Assembly: GCF_018333215.1 (NCBI RefSeq)
Contig: NZ_BORO01000002.1
Span: 1-64,000, forward strand
From: Oceanobacillus sp. J11TS1
GTDB lineage: Bacteria; Bacillota; Bacilli; Bacillales; Amphibacillaceae
Length of the DNA: 64,000 bases
Reading direction: 5' to 3'
Shown: piece after piece, positions 8,504-18,747 of the stretch
How the letters are laid out: every line of letters begins with the position of its first letter
Position numbering within the stretch: the first letter of the stretch is position 1
Notes under the pieces: model-generated
Seen by the model: only the letters and a program-made list of their open reading frames with translations
The model's database searches: none
Told to the model about the DNA's origin: nothing
Position numbers and translations under genes: made by a program

Positions 8504-9985
8504 ATGGAACTGACAAAATTATTAGATGGAATTGGATTCTATCAAACAACAGAATTAATACAGGGGATAGAAGTGGAAAACGTAGAGATGGACTCGAGAA
8601 AAGTAAAACCAGGGAGTTTGTTTGTATGTATTGAAGGGTATACCGTCGATGGCCATGACTATCTGGAGCAAGCAATAAAAAATGGTGCCGTAGCTGCCGT
8701 TGTATGCAAAGATGTTCAGATAGATAGTAATATTCCGCTTATACAAGTCAAAGATACAGGTCGTGCTTTGGCAATGCTCACAGCGACATATTATGATTAT
8801 CCGACCACGAAATTTCCGCTCATCGGGGTTACGGGAACAAATGGAAAAACGACAACAACCTATTTACTAGATACCATTTTTGAAAAGCAGCAAAAGAAAT
8901 CTGGTGTCATTGGGAGTATCCAAGTAAAAATTGGCGATGAAACATTTCCAGTTATTAATACAACACCGGATGCATTAGCATTAAATCGTATTTTTCATCA
9001 AATGCAAGAAAAAGAAGTAGATCAAGTTATTATGGAAGTCTCTTCGCATGCATTAGACATGGGAAGAGTTTTTGGCTGTGATTATGACATTGCTATTTTC
9101 ACAAATCTGTCACAGGATCATCTTGATTATCACAAAGATATGGATGATTATTTAAGAGCAAAAAGTCTACTCTTTTCTGGGCTGGGAAATGATTATCATC
9201 CGGATAAAAAGAAATATGCTATTATTAATGAGGATGATAGTTCAAGCGATCTGCTAAAACGCAGTACAGCCCAACAAGTACTTACTTACAGCTGTAAGCA
9301 GGATGCTGATATACGTGCAAATAATATTGTGTTATCACCAGCTGGGGTAGCATTTGACCTTGTTACGCCAATTGGTACAACGCATATTAAAACTCATTTA
9401 ATCGGCATGTTCAATGTGTACAATATGCTTGCTGCCGCTGGTGCTGCCATCGCATCTGGTGTTAAATTAGAAGTGATTAAAGAAGCCCTAGAAGATATTA
9501 AAGGCGTTGATGGCCGTTTTGAGCCAATTAATGAAGGACAGGATTTTTCCGTGATTGTTGATTTTGCACACACGCCTGATTCGTTGGAAAATGTACTGCA
9601 AACCAGCCGTGAATTTGCGAAACGTAAAGTTTATGTTGTCATAGGATGCGGTGGTGATCGGGACCGTAAGAAGCGTCCATTGATGGCAGATGTTGCCGTG
9701 AAATATGCAGACCACGCCCTATTTACATCGGATAATCCTCGCACCGAGGATCCAGTACAAATTTTACAAGATATGACTGGTCATTTAGCTGATAATGAAG
9801 CAACCTATGAAGTTATTGTTGATCGAACAGAAGCGATTAAACATGCTGTTCAGCTCGCTCAAAAAGATGATATTATTTTAATTGCTGGGAAAGGTCATGA
9901 AACGTATCAAGTTATTGGCAAAACAAAATATGATTTTGATGATCGTCAAATTGCCCGGGAAGCAATTAGAGAGAAAGGGGAATAA
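8504..9985 (+). CDS. murE: UDP-MurNAc-L-Ala-D-Glu:meso-diaminopimelate ligase MurE
   Basis: MurE adds the third amino acid to the peptidoglycan precursor peptide in the cytoplasm. The 493-residue protein has the Mur ligase ATP loop GTNGKTTTT around residues 108-118, the central domain with VSSHAL, and DNPR at 410-413. DNPR is the signature of enzymes that use meso-diaminopimelate rather than lysine, so the wall is of the DAP type. It is followed after 3 bp by murF. Confidence 0.97.
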   Translation: MELTKLLDGIGFYQTTELIQGIEVENVEMDSRKVKPGSLFVCIEGYTVDGHDYLEQAIKNGAVAAVVCKDVQIDSNIPLIQVKDTGRALAMLTATYYDYPTTKFPLIGVTGTNGKTTTTYLLDTIFEKQQKKSGVIGSIQVKIGDETFPVINTTPDALALNRIFHQMQEKEVDQVIMEVSSHALDMGRVFGCDYDIAIFTNLSQDHLDYHKDMDDYLRAKSLLFSGLGNDYHPDKKKYAIINEDDSSSDLLKRSTAQQVLTYSCKQDADIRANNIVLSPAGVAFDLVTPIGTTHIKTHLIGMFNVYNMLAAAGAAIASGVKLEVIKEALEDIKGVDGRFEPINEGQDFSVIVDFAHTPDSLENVLQTSREFAKRKVYVVIGCGGDRDRKKRPLMADVAVKYADHALFTSDNPRTEDPVQILQDMTGHLADNEATYEVIVDRTEAIKHAVQLAQKDDIILIAGKGHETYQVIGKTKYDFDDRQIAREAIREKGE

Positions 9986-9988
9986 TAC

Positions 9989-11344
9989 ATGTTGTTTACT
10001 GCATCCCAACTCATTGAATTATTTCCTCAATACCAAGGAAATGTACAAAATGATTTAGAAATTCGTGAAATTACAAAGGATAGTCGCGACAAGTCTAATC
10101 ACGGGCTCTATGTTCCTATAGCTGGTGATCGATTTGACGGACATCAATTTATAGAAGGGGCAGTGGAAAATGGCGCTGTGGCCACTTTTTGGAAAAAGGA
10201 TATCCCGCTTCCTCCGGACCTGCCTTCTACGCTTCTTGTGTTATTTGTAGAAGATACAGTAAAAGCATTACAAGAGCTTGCTGCTGCTTATCGCAAGGAA
10301 GTTAATCCTACCGTAATCGGTATTACGGGATCAAATGGAAAAACAACGACAAAGGACCTTGCAAAAGCTGTTATGGAAACAACGTTTAAGACACATGCAA
10401 CCAAAGGGAATTTCAATAATCATATTGGGGCTCCATTAACTATCTTATCCATGGATCGTACAACAGAAGTATTAATTTTAGAAATGGGTATGAACCACTT
10501 TGGAGAAATAGAACTTTTAAGTGGGATAGGGCAGCCTGATAACGCGATTATTACAAATATTGATGGGCAGCATATTGAAAACCTTGGTTCAAGGGCTGGA
10601 ATTGCCAAAGCAAAATTGGAAATTGTTTCAGGAATGAAGCCTGAAGGCATGTTGATTATCGATGGAGATGAACCTCTTTTAATCGACGCAGCTGTACCTG
10701 TTCCAAAAAAGCGAATCGGGTTTAGTGAAGAGAACGATGTTATTATTCGAAATGTAGTCGTAGAAGAATCGGTCACTAACTTTGAGATTGAAAAAGAATC
10801 CTATCAAATCCCGCTTTTAGGAAAACACCATGCAAAAAATGCGGCTTATATTATTAAGCTGGCTTACAGTATGGGCATTACACCTGAAGCAATCCGAAAA
10901 GCATTCGGGCATTTAGAGATGACTAAAATGCGTTTTGAAAAACATACTGGTAAAAATGGCATAACAGTTATCAATGATGCATATAATGCTTCACCTGCTT
11001 CCATGAAGGCAGCTATTCAAGTGGTTGAAGAAATGAAAGGCTATCAGCATAAAATTCTTGTTTTAGGCGATATTTTAGAACTCGGTGAATATGCAGAGGA
11101 ATTCCATCGGGGGATTGCAGAGATTATTCATTCAGGGATTACAGCTGTATACACGTATGGTCAAAATTCATTTTACATACATGATGAGTTAAAAAGGAAG
11201 CTTCCTGAGCTAACTGCTGTGCATTTAGCTGATAAAAGCGAACTTATTGATCATGTAGAAAAATATTTGGAACCAAAGAATCTTTTTCTTTTGAAAGCAT
11301 CAAGAGGAATGGCATTTGAAACATTTTTAGAACAATTGATTTAA
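9989..11344 (+). CDS. murF: UDP-MurNAc-tripeptide:D-Ala-D-Ala ligase MurF
   Basis: MurF joins D-alanyl-D-alanine to the UDP-MurNAc tripeptide, completing the pentapeptide. The 451-residue product shows the Mur ligase loop GSNGKTTTK near residues 113-121, the substrate segment KGNFNNHIG, and NDAYNASPASM in the C-terminal half. The ATG follows AAAGGGG and lies just after the murE stop, so the two are likely cotranslated. Confidence 0.97.
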   Translation: MLFTASQLIELFPQYQGNVQNDLEIREITKDSRDKSNHGLYVPIAGDRFDGHQFIEGAVENGAVATFWKKDIPLPPDLPSTLLVLFVEDTVKALQELAAAYRKEVNPTVIGITGSNGKTTTKDLAKAVMETTFKTHATKGNFNNHIGAPLTILSMDRTTEVLILEMGMNHFGEIELLSGIGQPDNAIITNIDGQHIENLGSRAGIAKAKLEIVSGMKPEGMLIIDGDEPLLIDAAVPVPKKRIGFSEENDVIIRNVVVEESVTNFEIEKESYQIPLLGKHHAKNAAYIIKLAYSMGITPEAIRKAFGHLEMTKMRFEKHTGKNGITVINDAYNASPASMKAAIQVVEEMKGYQHKILVLGDILELGEYAEEFHRGIAEIIHSGITAVYTYGQNSFYIHDELKRKLPELTAVHLADKSELIDHVEKYLEPKNLFLLKASRGMAFETFLEQLI

Positions 11345-11370
11345 AGATAGCATATAAGAATGTTCAAAGA

Positions 11371-11430
11371 GGTCGAGAAAAAGTGCCAGTGATTTAATTT
11401 CGAAGTGTGCTGGAATACGATTTCTCGACC
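11371..11430. repeat. Inverted repeat between murF and mraY
   Basis: GGTCGAGAAA at 11371-11380 and TTTCTCGACC at 11421-11430 are perfect inverted repeats, with a shorter CCAG/CTGG pair inside. The stretch is preceded by ATGTTCAAAGA, like the TGTTCA-bordered repeats elsewhere in the window. No T run follows, so it is not a standard terminator. Confidence 0.7.
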
Positions 11431-11480
11431 CGCTCATTTTTGAGTAAATCTTATATGGTTACAAGTGAGGTGGAGAGAAA

Positions 11481-12461
11481 ATGAATATTACAGGTTTATT
11501 AATTACAATCGCAGTAGCGTTTCTTATTACCGTTCTTCTATCTCCAATTTTTATCCCTTTTTTAAGACGATTAAAGTTTGGACAAAGTATTAGAGAAGAA
11601 GGACCCGAATCCCATCAAAAAAAATCGGGGACGCCAACGATGGGCGGCATTATGATTGTTTTCAGCATCGTTATTACATCGCTCATTATGGGGAGCCGGA
11701 TTGACGGTGGAATTGGTTATGAATTATGGTTGTTACTATTTGTATTATTTGGGTATGGTTTATTAGGATTCTTAGATGATTATATTAAAGTAGCTTTAAA
11801 ACGAAACTTAGGGTTAACATCGAAGCAAAAGCTGTTTGGCCAAATTATTATTGCACTCGTATTTTATTTTGTTTTACGCGGGCAAGATTTTTCGACGGTG
11901 ATTGGGATTCCAGGGACATCTTTCCAATTTGATATTGGCTGGTTTTATGCGATCCTTATTATTGTCATGCTCGTAGGAGCCTCCAACGCAGTTAATTTAA
12001 CAGATGGATTAGATGGATTATTAGCCGGGACTGCGGCTATCGCTTTCGGCGCATTTGCCATTATCGCATGGTATGGAGTACCTAACGATATGGTAACTGT
12101 TTTTTCTTTAGCTGTTGTAGGTGCTTTGCTGGGATTCTTAGTATTTAATGCGCATCCTGCAAAAGTATTTATGGGTGATACCGGATCTTTAGCATTAGGT
12201 GGAGCAATTGCAGCAATTGCAATTCTTCTTAAGTTGGAGATTTTATTGGTTATTATCGGCGGCGTATTTGTTATTGAAACATTGTCCGTTATTATTCAAG
12301 TTATTTCTTTTAAAACAACCGGAAAACGTATTTTCAAAATGAGCCCGTTACATCACCATTATGAATTGGTAGGATGGTCAGAGTGGAGAGTTGTTACAAC
12401 ATTTTGGTTTGTAGGCTTACTTTTTGCGATTCTTGGTATTTATATTGAGGTGGGTATCTAA
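11481..12461 (+). CDS. mraY: Phospho-MurNAc-pentapeptide translocase MraY
   Basis: MraY is the integral membrane enzyme that transfers phospho-MurNAc-pentapeptide to undecaprenyl phosphate, making lipid I. The 326-residue protein has about ten hydrophobic segments, the aspartate motif [16 protein letters not shown], and the loop MSPLHHHYE near the C-terminus. The ATG follows GAGGTGGAG. Its stop overlaps the murD start by one base. Confidence 0.97.
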   Translation: MNITGLLITIAVAFLITVLLSPIFIPFLRRLKFGQSIREEGPESHQKKSGTPTMGGIMIVFSIVITSLIMGSRIDGGIGYELWLLLFVLFGYGLLGFLDDYIKVALKRNLGLTSKQKLFGQIIIALVFYFVLRGQDFSTVIGIPGTSFQFDIGWFYAILIIVMLVGASNAVNLTDGLDGLLAGTAAIAFGAFAIIAWYGVPNDMVTVFSLAVVGALLGFLVFNAHPAKVFMGDTGSLALGGAIAAIAILLKLEILLVIIGGVFVIETLSVIIQVISFKTTGKRIFKMSPLHHHYELVGWSEWRVVTTFWFVGLLFAILGIYIEVGI

Positions 12462-13810
12462 TGCAAAATTTGGAACAATTCCCAGAACAAATCCTTGTCT
12501 TAGGATTAGCCCGAAGCGGTACAGCAGCTGCGAAAGTCCTTTTGGAAAATGGGAAAGACGTTACAGTGAATGATCAGGCGGCTTCCTTTAATGATGCTTC
12601 GGTTCAAGAACTTCAGAAACTTGGAGCGCATATTGTACTTGGCTCTCATCCTTTATCTGTTTTAGAAGGGATAGAGGTTGTTGTTAAAAATCCCGGGATC
12701 CGCTATGATCATCCGATAGTCGTAGAGGCATTCCATCGCAACATTCCGGTGATTACGGAAGTGGAACTTGTATCTTATTTAACGCAACAGCCGATTATTG
12801 GGATTACTGGGTCTAATGGAAAGACTACCACAACAACATTAATTACGGAGATGCTCAGGCAAAGTGATTGTCATGTGAGGCTTGCTGGTAATATTGGAAT
12901 TGCAGCAACGGATGTTGCCCAATCGGTGCAAGAAGATGAAAAAATGGTTATTGAGCTCTCTTCTTTTCAACTACAGGGAATAGCAGCTTTTCGACCATCT
13001 ACAGCTGTATTATTAAATATTTACGAAGCACATCTTGACTATCACGGTGATTTGGAAAGTTATGTGGATGCAAAATGTAACATCTTTAAAAATCAAGATG
13101 CGCATGATTATTTAATCTATAATGCCGATGATACGATTCTTTCACAGAGAGTTGTTCACGCTAAAGCGAAAAAAATACCGTTCTCTGTAACGAAGCGGTT
13201 AGATCAAGAGGGCGCATGGACAGATGGTACGTATGTATACTTTTTAAATGAAGCTATTATTCCAATTACAGATATTGTACTAGTTGGCAAGCACAATTTA
13301 GAGAATATCTTAGCAGCTATTGCAGCAGCTAAACTAAATGGAGCGTCGAACGAAAGTATTCAGCGCGTCTTACGAACTTTTTCTGGCGTGAAGCATCGTT
13401 TAGAATTTGTCGGCACGTTTCAAGGGCGTTACGTTTACAATGATTCAAAAGCAACAAACACTTTAGCCACGCAAAAAGCATTAGATTCTTTTAAAAAAGA
13501 AATCGTCTTACTTGCAGGAGGCTTAGATCGCGGAAATGAATTTGATGAACTTATTCCGCATTTAAAAAATGTGAAAGCGATGGTTGTATTCGGTGAAACT
13601 GCAGCGAAATTAGAACGTGTAGGAAGAGAAGCCGGTATTCCTGTCATAGAGCATGCAGATGGCGTGGATGATGCTGCGACAACCGGATTTTCATTCACAA
13701 ACGAGGGGGATATTTTATTACTCTCTCCTGCATGTGCAAGCTGGGATCAGTATAAAACATTTGAAGAAAGAGGAGACATATTTGTCCAAGCTGTTCATAC
13801 ACTGAACTAA
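12461..13810 (+). CDS. murD: UDP-MurNAc-L-alanine:D-glutamate ligase MurD
   Basis: MurD adds D-glutamate to UDP-MurNAc-L-alanine. The 449-residue protein has an N-terminal nucleotide-binding region (LGLARSGTA), the ATP loop GITGSNGKTTTT near residue 116, and the C-terminal YNDSKATN segment. It starts one base inside the mraY stop, a sign of coupling. It is expected before spoVE, and spoVE does follow, after a 122-bp gap. Confidence 0.97.
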   Translation: MQNLEQFPEQILVLGLARSGTAAAKVLLENGKDVTVNDQAASFNDASVQELQKLGAHIVLGSHPLSVLEGIEVVVKNPGIRYDHPIVVEAFHRNIPVITEVELVSYLTQQPIIGITGSNGKTTTTTLITEMLRQSDCHVRLAGNIGIAATDVAQSVQEDEKMVIELSSFQLQGIAAFRPSTAVLLNIYEAHLDYHGDLESYVDAKCNIFKNQDAHDYLIYNADDTILSQRVVHAKAKKIPFSVTKRLDQEGAWTDGTYVYFLNEAIIPITDIVLVGKHNLENILAAIAAAKLNGASNESIQRVLRTFSGVKHRLEFVGTFQGRYVYNDSKATNTLATQKALDSFKKEIVLLAGGLDRGNEFDELIPHLKNVKAMVVFGETAAKLERVGREAGIPVIEHADGVDDAATTGFSFTNEGDILLLSPACASWDQYKTFEERGDIFVQAVHTLN

Positions 13811-13932
13811 GGGGCTTGAACAAATAAAGAAATAAAAAAATGTACAAAAGCTCGATCTCACTGATTTTTATCTAGAATACGAAATAATGCCCCTTATTTC
13901 CTAAGTTCAATGAGCGGAAAGAAGGGGTATTT

Positions 13933-15069
13933 TTGTATAAATTTAATCAAAAACAAAACAAAGTTGATAAAATGCTATTTGGCCTTATCGTGGTGCTCTT
14001 ATGTATTGGGGTGCTTATGGTTTATAGTTCCTCTTATATTTGGTCAGAGTATAAGTTCAATGATTCCTTTTATTACTTGAAAAGACAGCTTCTATTTGCA
14101 GGAATAGGATTCATTGGCATGGTTGTTATCTCCTACTTCCCCTATTACGTATGGAAAAAGTATGCGAAAATATTGTTAATCAGTTGCTTTGTCCTGCTTA
14201 TCCTCGTTCTGATACCCGGCATCGGGATGGTTCGCGGTGGAGCGCAGAGCTGGATTGGTATTGGTGCATTTAGCATACAGCCATCTGAATTTATGAAATT
14301 AGGATTAATTATTTTTTTGGCATCTCTTCTATCAGACTATCAAAAATATATCACTTCATTTAAAAAGGGTTTTTTTCCTTGCTTATTATTGATTTTCACA
14401 GCATTCGGTCTTATTATGCTGCAACCGGATTTAGGCACAGGTATGGTGCTGGTGCTAACATGTATGATCTTGCTTTTTGTAGCTGGAGCTAAGCTGTCCC
14501 ATTTTTTTGGATTAGCAGGTATTGGAGTTATTGGATTTATCGCCTTAATTGCCTCTGCACCTTATCGGATCAATCGGATTTTAGCTTTCTTGAATCCGTG
14601 GGAAGATCCCTTGGGACATGGATTCCAAATTATCCAATCGCTGTATGCTATTGGACCAGGAGGGCTTATGGGATTAGGCTTAGGGAATAGCTTGCAGAAA
14701 TATTTTTACCTTCCTGAGCCACAGACTGATTTTATTTTTTCTATTATCGGTGAAGAATTAGGATTAATCGGAGGTTGTACAACTATTGTCTTGTTTTTTC
14801 TGTTATTATGGAGAGGAATTAAAATTGCTTTAGAAGCACCAGATTTATTTAGTAGATTATTAGCAGTAGGGATTGCGAGTATGTTAGCTTTACAAGCGAT
14901 GATTAACATTAGTGTGGTCATCGGATTGATTCCAGTTACAGGAATAACATTACCTTTTTTAAGCTATGGTGGTTCTTCGCTAACATTAACGTTGTGTGCA
15001 GTAGGTATTTTACTAAGTATTAGCAGGCATGCAAAAAGTATGGAAAAAAGTAACAAACCAATCGTTTAA
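13933..15069 (+). CDS. spoVE: SEDS-family glycosyltransferase, probably SpoVE
   Basis: A polytopic FtsW/RodA/SpoVE protein; such proteins polymerise lipid II into glycan strands together with a class B PBP. The 378-residue product has about ten membrane segments and the family motifs PSEFMKLG, QPDLGT and LPFLSYGGSS. A TTG start at 13933 follows AAGAAGGGG. Position directly after murD matches B. subtilis spoVE, whose partner spoVD is upstream; a vegetative FtsW role cannot be excluded. murG and murB, which follow spoVE in B. subtilis, are missing here. Confidence 0.88.
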   Translation: MYKFNQKQNKVDKMLFGLIVVLLCIGVLMVYSSSYIWSEYKFNDSFYYLKRQLLFAGIGFIGMVVISYFPYYVWKKYAKILLISCFVLLILVLIPGIGMVRGGAQSWIGIGAFSIQPSEFMKLGLIIFLASLLSDYQKYITSFKKGFFPCLLLIFTAFGLIMLQPDLGTGMVLVLTCMILLFVAGAKLSHFFGLAGIGVIGFIALIASAPYRINRILAFLNPWEDPLGHGFQIIQSLYAIGPGGLMGLGLGNSLQKYFYLPEPQTDFIFSIIGEELGLIGGCTTIVLFFLLLWRGIKIALEAPDLFSRLLAVGIASMLALQAMINISVVIGLIPVTGITLPFLSYGGSSLTLTLCAVGILLSISRHAKSMEKSNKPIV

Positions 15070-15234
15070 TTCATTGAAAAACGCTGCTTTCTTAAAAAAA
15101 GGAAAAAAACTTTATAAACATGTAATGTCAACTACGTGTAGCGCCCTAATTTATGATATAATTTTTGTAAATACGAGGGAAAAGGCTCAGGTAGTTATTT
15201 TTCTTAAAAATAATGGATAAAGGAAGAAATGGAG

Positions 15235-16026
15235 ATGAGTGATAAAAATATTGTTTCTATTGAGGATCGTATCCCAAAGTTGAAACAAGCTAGAAAGAAA
15301 AAAGCAAACAGGCGACTAATATTTTATCTATCTATATTTTTCCTTCTCATTGCTATTATTGTTTATTTACAATCTCCATGGAGTGAAATTCGGTCGATTG
15401 AAGTAAGCGGTAATGTATTTTTAACGGATGAGTATATTATAGATGCATCAGGTTTGAAAGAGGGATCGAATATTTGGTCTATGAATAAATCTTCTGTTGT
15501 AGAACAAATTGAAAAGGATTCTGTCATCGAAAAAGCATCTATTAGCCGGGACTTTCCTCGAACGGTTCATATTGACGTGGAGGAGAAGTCAGTGCTTGGC
15601 TATGTTAAGGAAGGTAAGGATAATTATCCAGTACTTTCAGATGGCCAAATCATCCAAAAAAATGCGAAAGATTTTACAAGCAATGCTCCACTAATGATAG
15701 GATTTAATGAAGAGCAATTAACAGAACTGACAGCAGAAATGATGGATATTCGCCCTAGTATTTTTAATATGATTTCTGAAATTGAATGGAACGATTCGGA
15801 CCAAGAAGAAATGCATATTACACTCTATATGAGTGATGGATTTTTAGTTAAAGGTAAAGCAGAACAAATTTTTGATAAACTGGATTACTATCCTTCTATT
15901 GTTTCACAGCTAGATGCGGAAGATAGTGGAATAATCCATATTGGAGTCGGCGTCTATTTTGAATCCTTCCAAAATAATGAGAAGGAAGAAGTTGAAATGA
16001 AGGATGATGAAACAGAAAATGAATAA
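15235..16026 (+). CDS. divIB: Cell division protein DivIB (FtsQ)
   Basis: DivIB is the bitopic FtsQ-type division protein that complexes with FtsL and DivIC. ATG 15235 is 8 bp after AAGGAAG; the ATG at 15229 is too close to it. The protein begins MSDKNIVSIEDRIPKLK, has a basic tail, one membrane segment (residues about 27-44) followed by LQSPWSEI, then a POTRA domain and a beta domain, and ends in a short acidic tail. It precedes ftsA directly; ylxW, ylxX and sbp of B. subtilis are absent. Confidence 0.92.
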   Translation: MSDKNIVSIEDRIPKLKQARKKKANRRLIFYLSIFFLLIAIIVYLQSPWSEIRSIEVSGNVFLTDEYIIDASGLKEGSNIWSMNKSSVVEQIEKDSVIEKASISRDFPRTVHIDVEEKSVLGYVKEGKDNYPVLSDGQIIQKNAKDFTSNAPLMIGFNEEQLTELTAEMMDIRPSIFNMISEIEWNDSDQEEMHITLYMSDGFLVKGKAEQIFDKLDYYPSIVSQLDAEDSGIIHIGVGVYFESFQNNEKEEVEMKDDETENE

Positions 16027-16181
16027 TTTGTAGAATGATGTCATATATCATCCTTTTTCAACGAACATTATATTGTCGATTTTTATAGAAATGGGCAAAC
16101 CTGAAAAAATAAGCATAAAATATGTTTATTTTTTATTAATTTTCTTTTAGAATTAAAGACTATACAAAGGATAACGTGGTT

Positions 16182-16208
16182 GTAAAAATATCACTAGCAT
16201 ATTTTTAC
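16182..16208 (+). promoter_or_regulatory. Hairpin touching the ftsA ribosome site
   Basis: GTAAAAATAT at 16182-16191 and ATATTTTTAC at 16199-16208 form a perfect 10-bp stem with a 7-base loop, ending immediately before the GAGGAGGTG ribosome site of ftsA. It has no T run and may influence translation start or transcript stability. Confidence 0.6.
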
Positions 16209-16224
16209 GAGGAGGTGCTCTTTT

Positions 16225-17514
16225 TTGAACAACAGTGAAATATTAGTCAGTCTCGATATCGGGACAAGTACTATAAAAGTAATTATTGGAGAAGTACGAC
16301 ATGATTCTTTAAATATTATTGGTGTAGGAACTGCAGCATCAAATGGAATGAAGAAGGGTGCTATCGTTGACATTGACCAGACTGTTCATTCTATCAGGAG
16401 TGCAGTTGAACAGGCGGAAAGAATGGTCGGTATGGAAATTCATCGTGTTGTAGTTGGCATAAATGGTCAACATATTCAGCTTCAATCTTGTCATGGTGTA
16501 GTAGCTGTTCAAAGCGAAAATCGTGAAATAAGTGATGAAGATGTGACCAGGGTAATTGATGGAGCTCAGGTAATTTCCATTCCGCCAGAACGTGAAATTA
16601 TCGATGTAATTCCGAAACAATTTATTGTGGACGGACTAGACGAAATAAATGATCCAAGAGGAATGATTGGCGTTCGTCTGGAGATGGAAGGAACCATTAT
16701 CACATGTTCTAAAACAGTTCTACATAATATTTTAAAATGTGTGGAGCGTGCAAATTTAGAAGTCTCCGATATTTGTCTTCAGCCACTGGCTGCTGGCACG
16801 GTTGCTTTATCTAAAGACGAGATGAATATGGGGTCTGCCCTTATTGATATTGGCGGGGGATGCACCACAGTATCTATTTTTCAAAATGATCATTTAGCTG
16901 CAACGAGTGTGATTAATTTAGGCGGAGACAATATAACAAAAGATTTATCAGTTGGTTTACGTATTTCTACAGAAGAAGCAGAGCAAATCAAATTAAATTA
17001 TGGATACGCATTTTACAATGACGCTTCTGAGGAAGAAACATTTGAAGTAGCAACGATTGGCAGCAATCAAAAACAAGTATTTAATCAACTTCAATTAGCT
17101 GATATGATTGAAGCTAGATTAGAAGAAATATATACTTATGTTGATAGAGAAATCCGTAAAATGGGTTATCAAGAATTACCTGGCGGCTTTGTATTAACAG
17201 GCGGTACCATTTCCATGCCTGGAAGTTTAGAGCTTGCACAGGATTTGTTTTATTCCAATGTACGTGTAGCAATCCCAGACTATATCGGTGTTAGAGAAGC
17301 CCAATTCACTTCTGGCGTCGGTATTTTACAATTTGCTTATCACAATGCGAAAATACAAGGAAAAGAACTGTATCCTGCTGTTGTAATAGAAGATGAAACG
17401 GAGCAGCAGCGCCCGGCTAAACAATCGAGGGTTGCAATTGAAAAGAAAGATAAGAAAAAAGGAAAGAAAAAAGAATCAGGATTTGCTAATCTATTCAAAT
17501 ATTTCTTTGATTAA
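16225..17514 (+). CDS. ftsA: Cell division protein FtsA
   Basis: FtsA is the actin-like ATPase that anchors FtsZ filaments to the membrane. A TTG start at 16225 follows GAGGAGGTG. The 429-residue protein has the actin-fold phosphate loop SLDIGTSTIKV at the N-terminus, DIGGGCT near residue 208, and GGFVLTGG near 325. A lysine-rich linker leads to the C-terminal amphipathic membrane helix (SGFANLFKYFF). It is 65 bp before ftsZ and surely cotranscribed. Confidence 0.97.
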   Translation: MNNSEILVSLDIGTSTIKVIIGEVRHDSLNIIGVGTAASNGMKKGAIVDIDQTVHSIRSAVEQAERMVGMEIHRVVVGINGQHIQLQSCHGVVAVQSENREISDEDVTRVIDGAQVISIPPEREIIDVIPKQFIVDGLDEINDPRGMIGVRLEMEGTIITCSKTVLHNILKCVERANLEVSDICLQPLAAGTVALSKDEMNMGSALIDIGGGCTTVSIFQNDHLAATSVINLGGDNITKDLSVGLRISTEEAEQIKLNYGYAFYNDASEEETFEVATIGSNQKQVFNQLQLADMIEARLEEIYTYVDREIRKMGYQELPGGFVLTGGTISMPGSLELAQDLFYSNVRVAIPDYIGVREAQFTSGVGILQFAYHNAKIQGKELYPAVVIEDETEQQRPAKQSRVAIEKKDKKKGKKKESGFANLFKYFFD

Positions 17515-17545
17515 TTTCTGGTAGTTAAGTTTAAATTCAGAAATT
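17513..17545 (+). promoter_or_regulatory. Hairpin between ftsA and ftsZ
   Basis: AATTTCTG and CAGAAATT form an 8-bp stem around a 17-base loop starting at the ftsA stop codon. It lacks a T run and could be a processing or attenuation element in the ftsAZ transcript. Confidence 0.45.
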
Positions 17546-17579
17546 GTTCGTAATTAGTAGACTAGGAGGAAACCATAAT

Positions 17580-18734
17580 ATGTTAGATTTTGATACAAAC
17601 ATGGAAGAATTAGCGACGATAAAAGTTATTGGAGTTGGCGGCGGCGGAAATAATGCGGTTAACCGTATGATTGAACATGGTGTAGAGGGCGTTGAATTTA
17701 TTGCTGTAAATACAGATTCTCAAGCGTTAAACCTCTCTCAAGCTGAATCCAAGATACAAATTGGCGGTAAATTAACCCGTGGATTAGGCGCAGGCGCTAA
17801 CCCAGAAGTGGGAAAAAAAGCAGCAGAAGAAAGTAAAGAACAATTAGAAGAAGTGTTAAAAGGTGCAGATATGGTTTTTGTTACTGCTGGAATGGGCGGC
17901 GGCACAGGAACTGGTGCGGCTCCAGTTATTGCCCAGGTAGCGAAAGATTTAGGCGCGCTGACAGTTGGTGTGGTTACACGTCCGTTTTCTTTTGAAGGAA
18001 GAAGAAGATCAACACAAGCAATTTCTGGTATCGATACGCTTAAAGGCAGTGTAGATACGTTAATTGTCATTCCGAATGATCGCCTATTAGAAATTGTCGA
18101 CAAAAATACACCTATGCTTGAAGCATTCCGTGAAGCAGATAATGTCCTTCGTCAAGGTGTGCAAGGAATTTCAGACTTGATTGCAAAACCAGGTCTTATT
18201 AACGTTGACTTTGCCGACGTAAAAACCATTATGTATGATAAGGGTTCTGCCTTAATGGGAATTGGTATAGCAACTGGTGAAACAAGAGCAACAGAAGCCG
18301 CTAAAAAAGCTATATCTTCTCCATTATTGGAAGCTTCCATTGACGGTGCACATGGTATTTTAATGAATATCACTGGCGGTACAAACTTAAGCTTATATGA
18401 GGTGCAGGAAGCAGCAGATTTAGTTACCTCTTCAGCTGATCAAGAAGTAAATGTTATCTTTGGCTCAGTTATCAATGAAAATCTCAATGATGAAATTGTT
18501 GTGACAGTAATTGCTACAGGTTTTGATGAAAATGCTCAAAAAGCAGATACTCGTAAAAAACAACAGCGTCCAAGTATAGGACAAACACAGCAAGCAGCTG
18601 CTAAACAAACAAATGAGTCACCAAATCCTTCAAGGGAAAGAGAAGTTCCTAATCCATCACCTTCTAAACCTCGTCATGAAGAGGATGAGTTAGATATCCC
18701 GACTTTCCTGAGAAACCGAAACCGTCACCGCTAA
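17580..18734 (+). CDS. ftsZ: Cell division GTPase FtsZ
   Basis: FtsZ is the tubulin-like GTPase that forms the division ring. ATG 17580 follows AGGAGGAAA and gives 384 residues, close to B. subtilis (382). The GTP-binding signature [10 protein letters not shown] lies at about 106-115. A variable linker rich in Gln, Asn and Pro begins near residue 320. The C-terminal peptide [12 protein letters not shown], which binds FtsA and SepF, is intact. The gene ends the dcw cluster and a repeat element follows directly. Confidence 0.98.
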   Translation: MLDFDTNMEELATIKVIGVGGGGNNAVNRMIEHGVEGVEFIAVNTDSQALNLSQAESKIQIGGKLTRGLGAGANPEVGKKAAEESKEQLEEVLKGADMVFVTAGMGGGTGTGAAPVIAQVAKDLGALTVGVVTRPFSFEGRRRSTQAISGIDTLKGSVDTLIVIPNDRLLEIVDKNTPMLEAFREADNVLRQGVQGISDLIAKPGLINVDFADVKTIMYDKGSALMGIGIATGETRATEAAKKAISSPLLEASIDGAHGILMNITGGTNLSLYEVQEAADLVTSSADQEVNVIFGSVINENLNDEIVVTVIATGFDENAQKADTRKKQQRPSIGQTQQAAAKQTNESPNPSREREVPNPSPSKPRHEEDELDIPTFLRNRNRHR

Positions 18735-18747
18735 ACATTTAGAGAAC

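Noticed and set aside
15029-15220. 63-codon plus-strand frame overlapping the spoVE end
   Set aside because: It lies out of frame in spoVE and the following spacer, has no ribosome site and low-complexity Lys-rich content.
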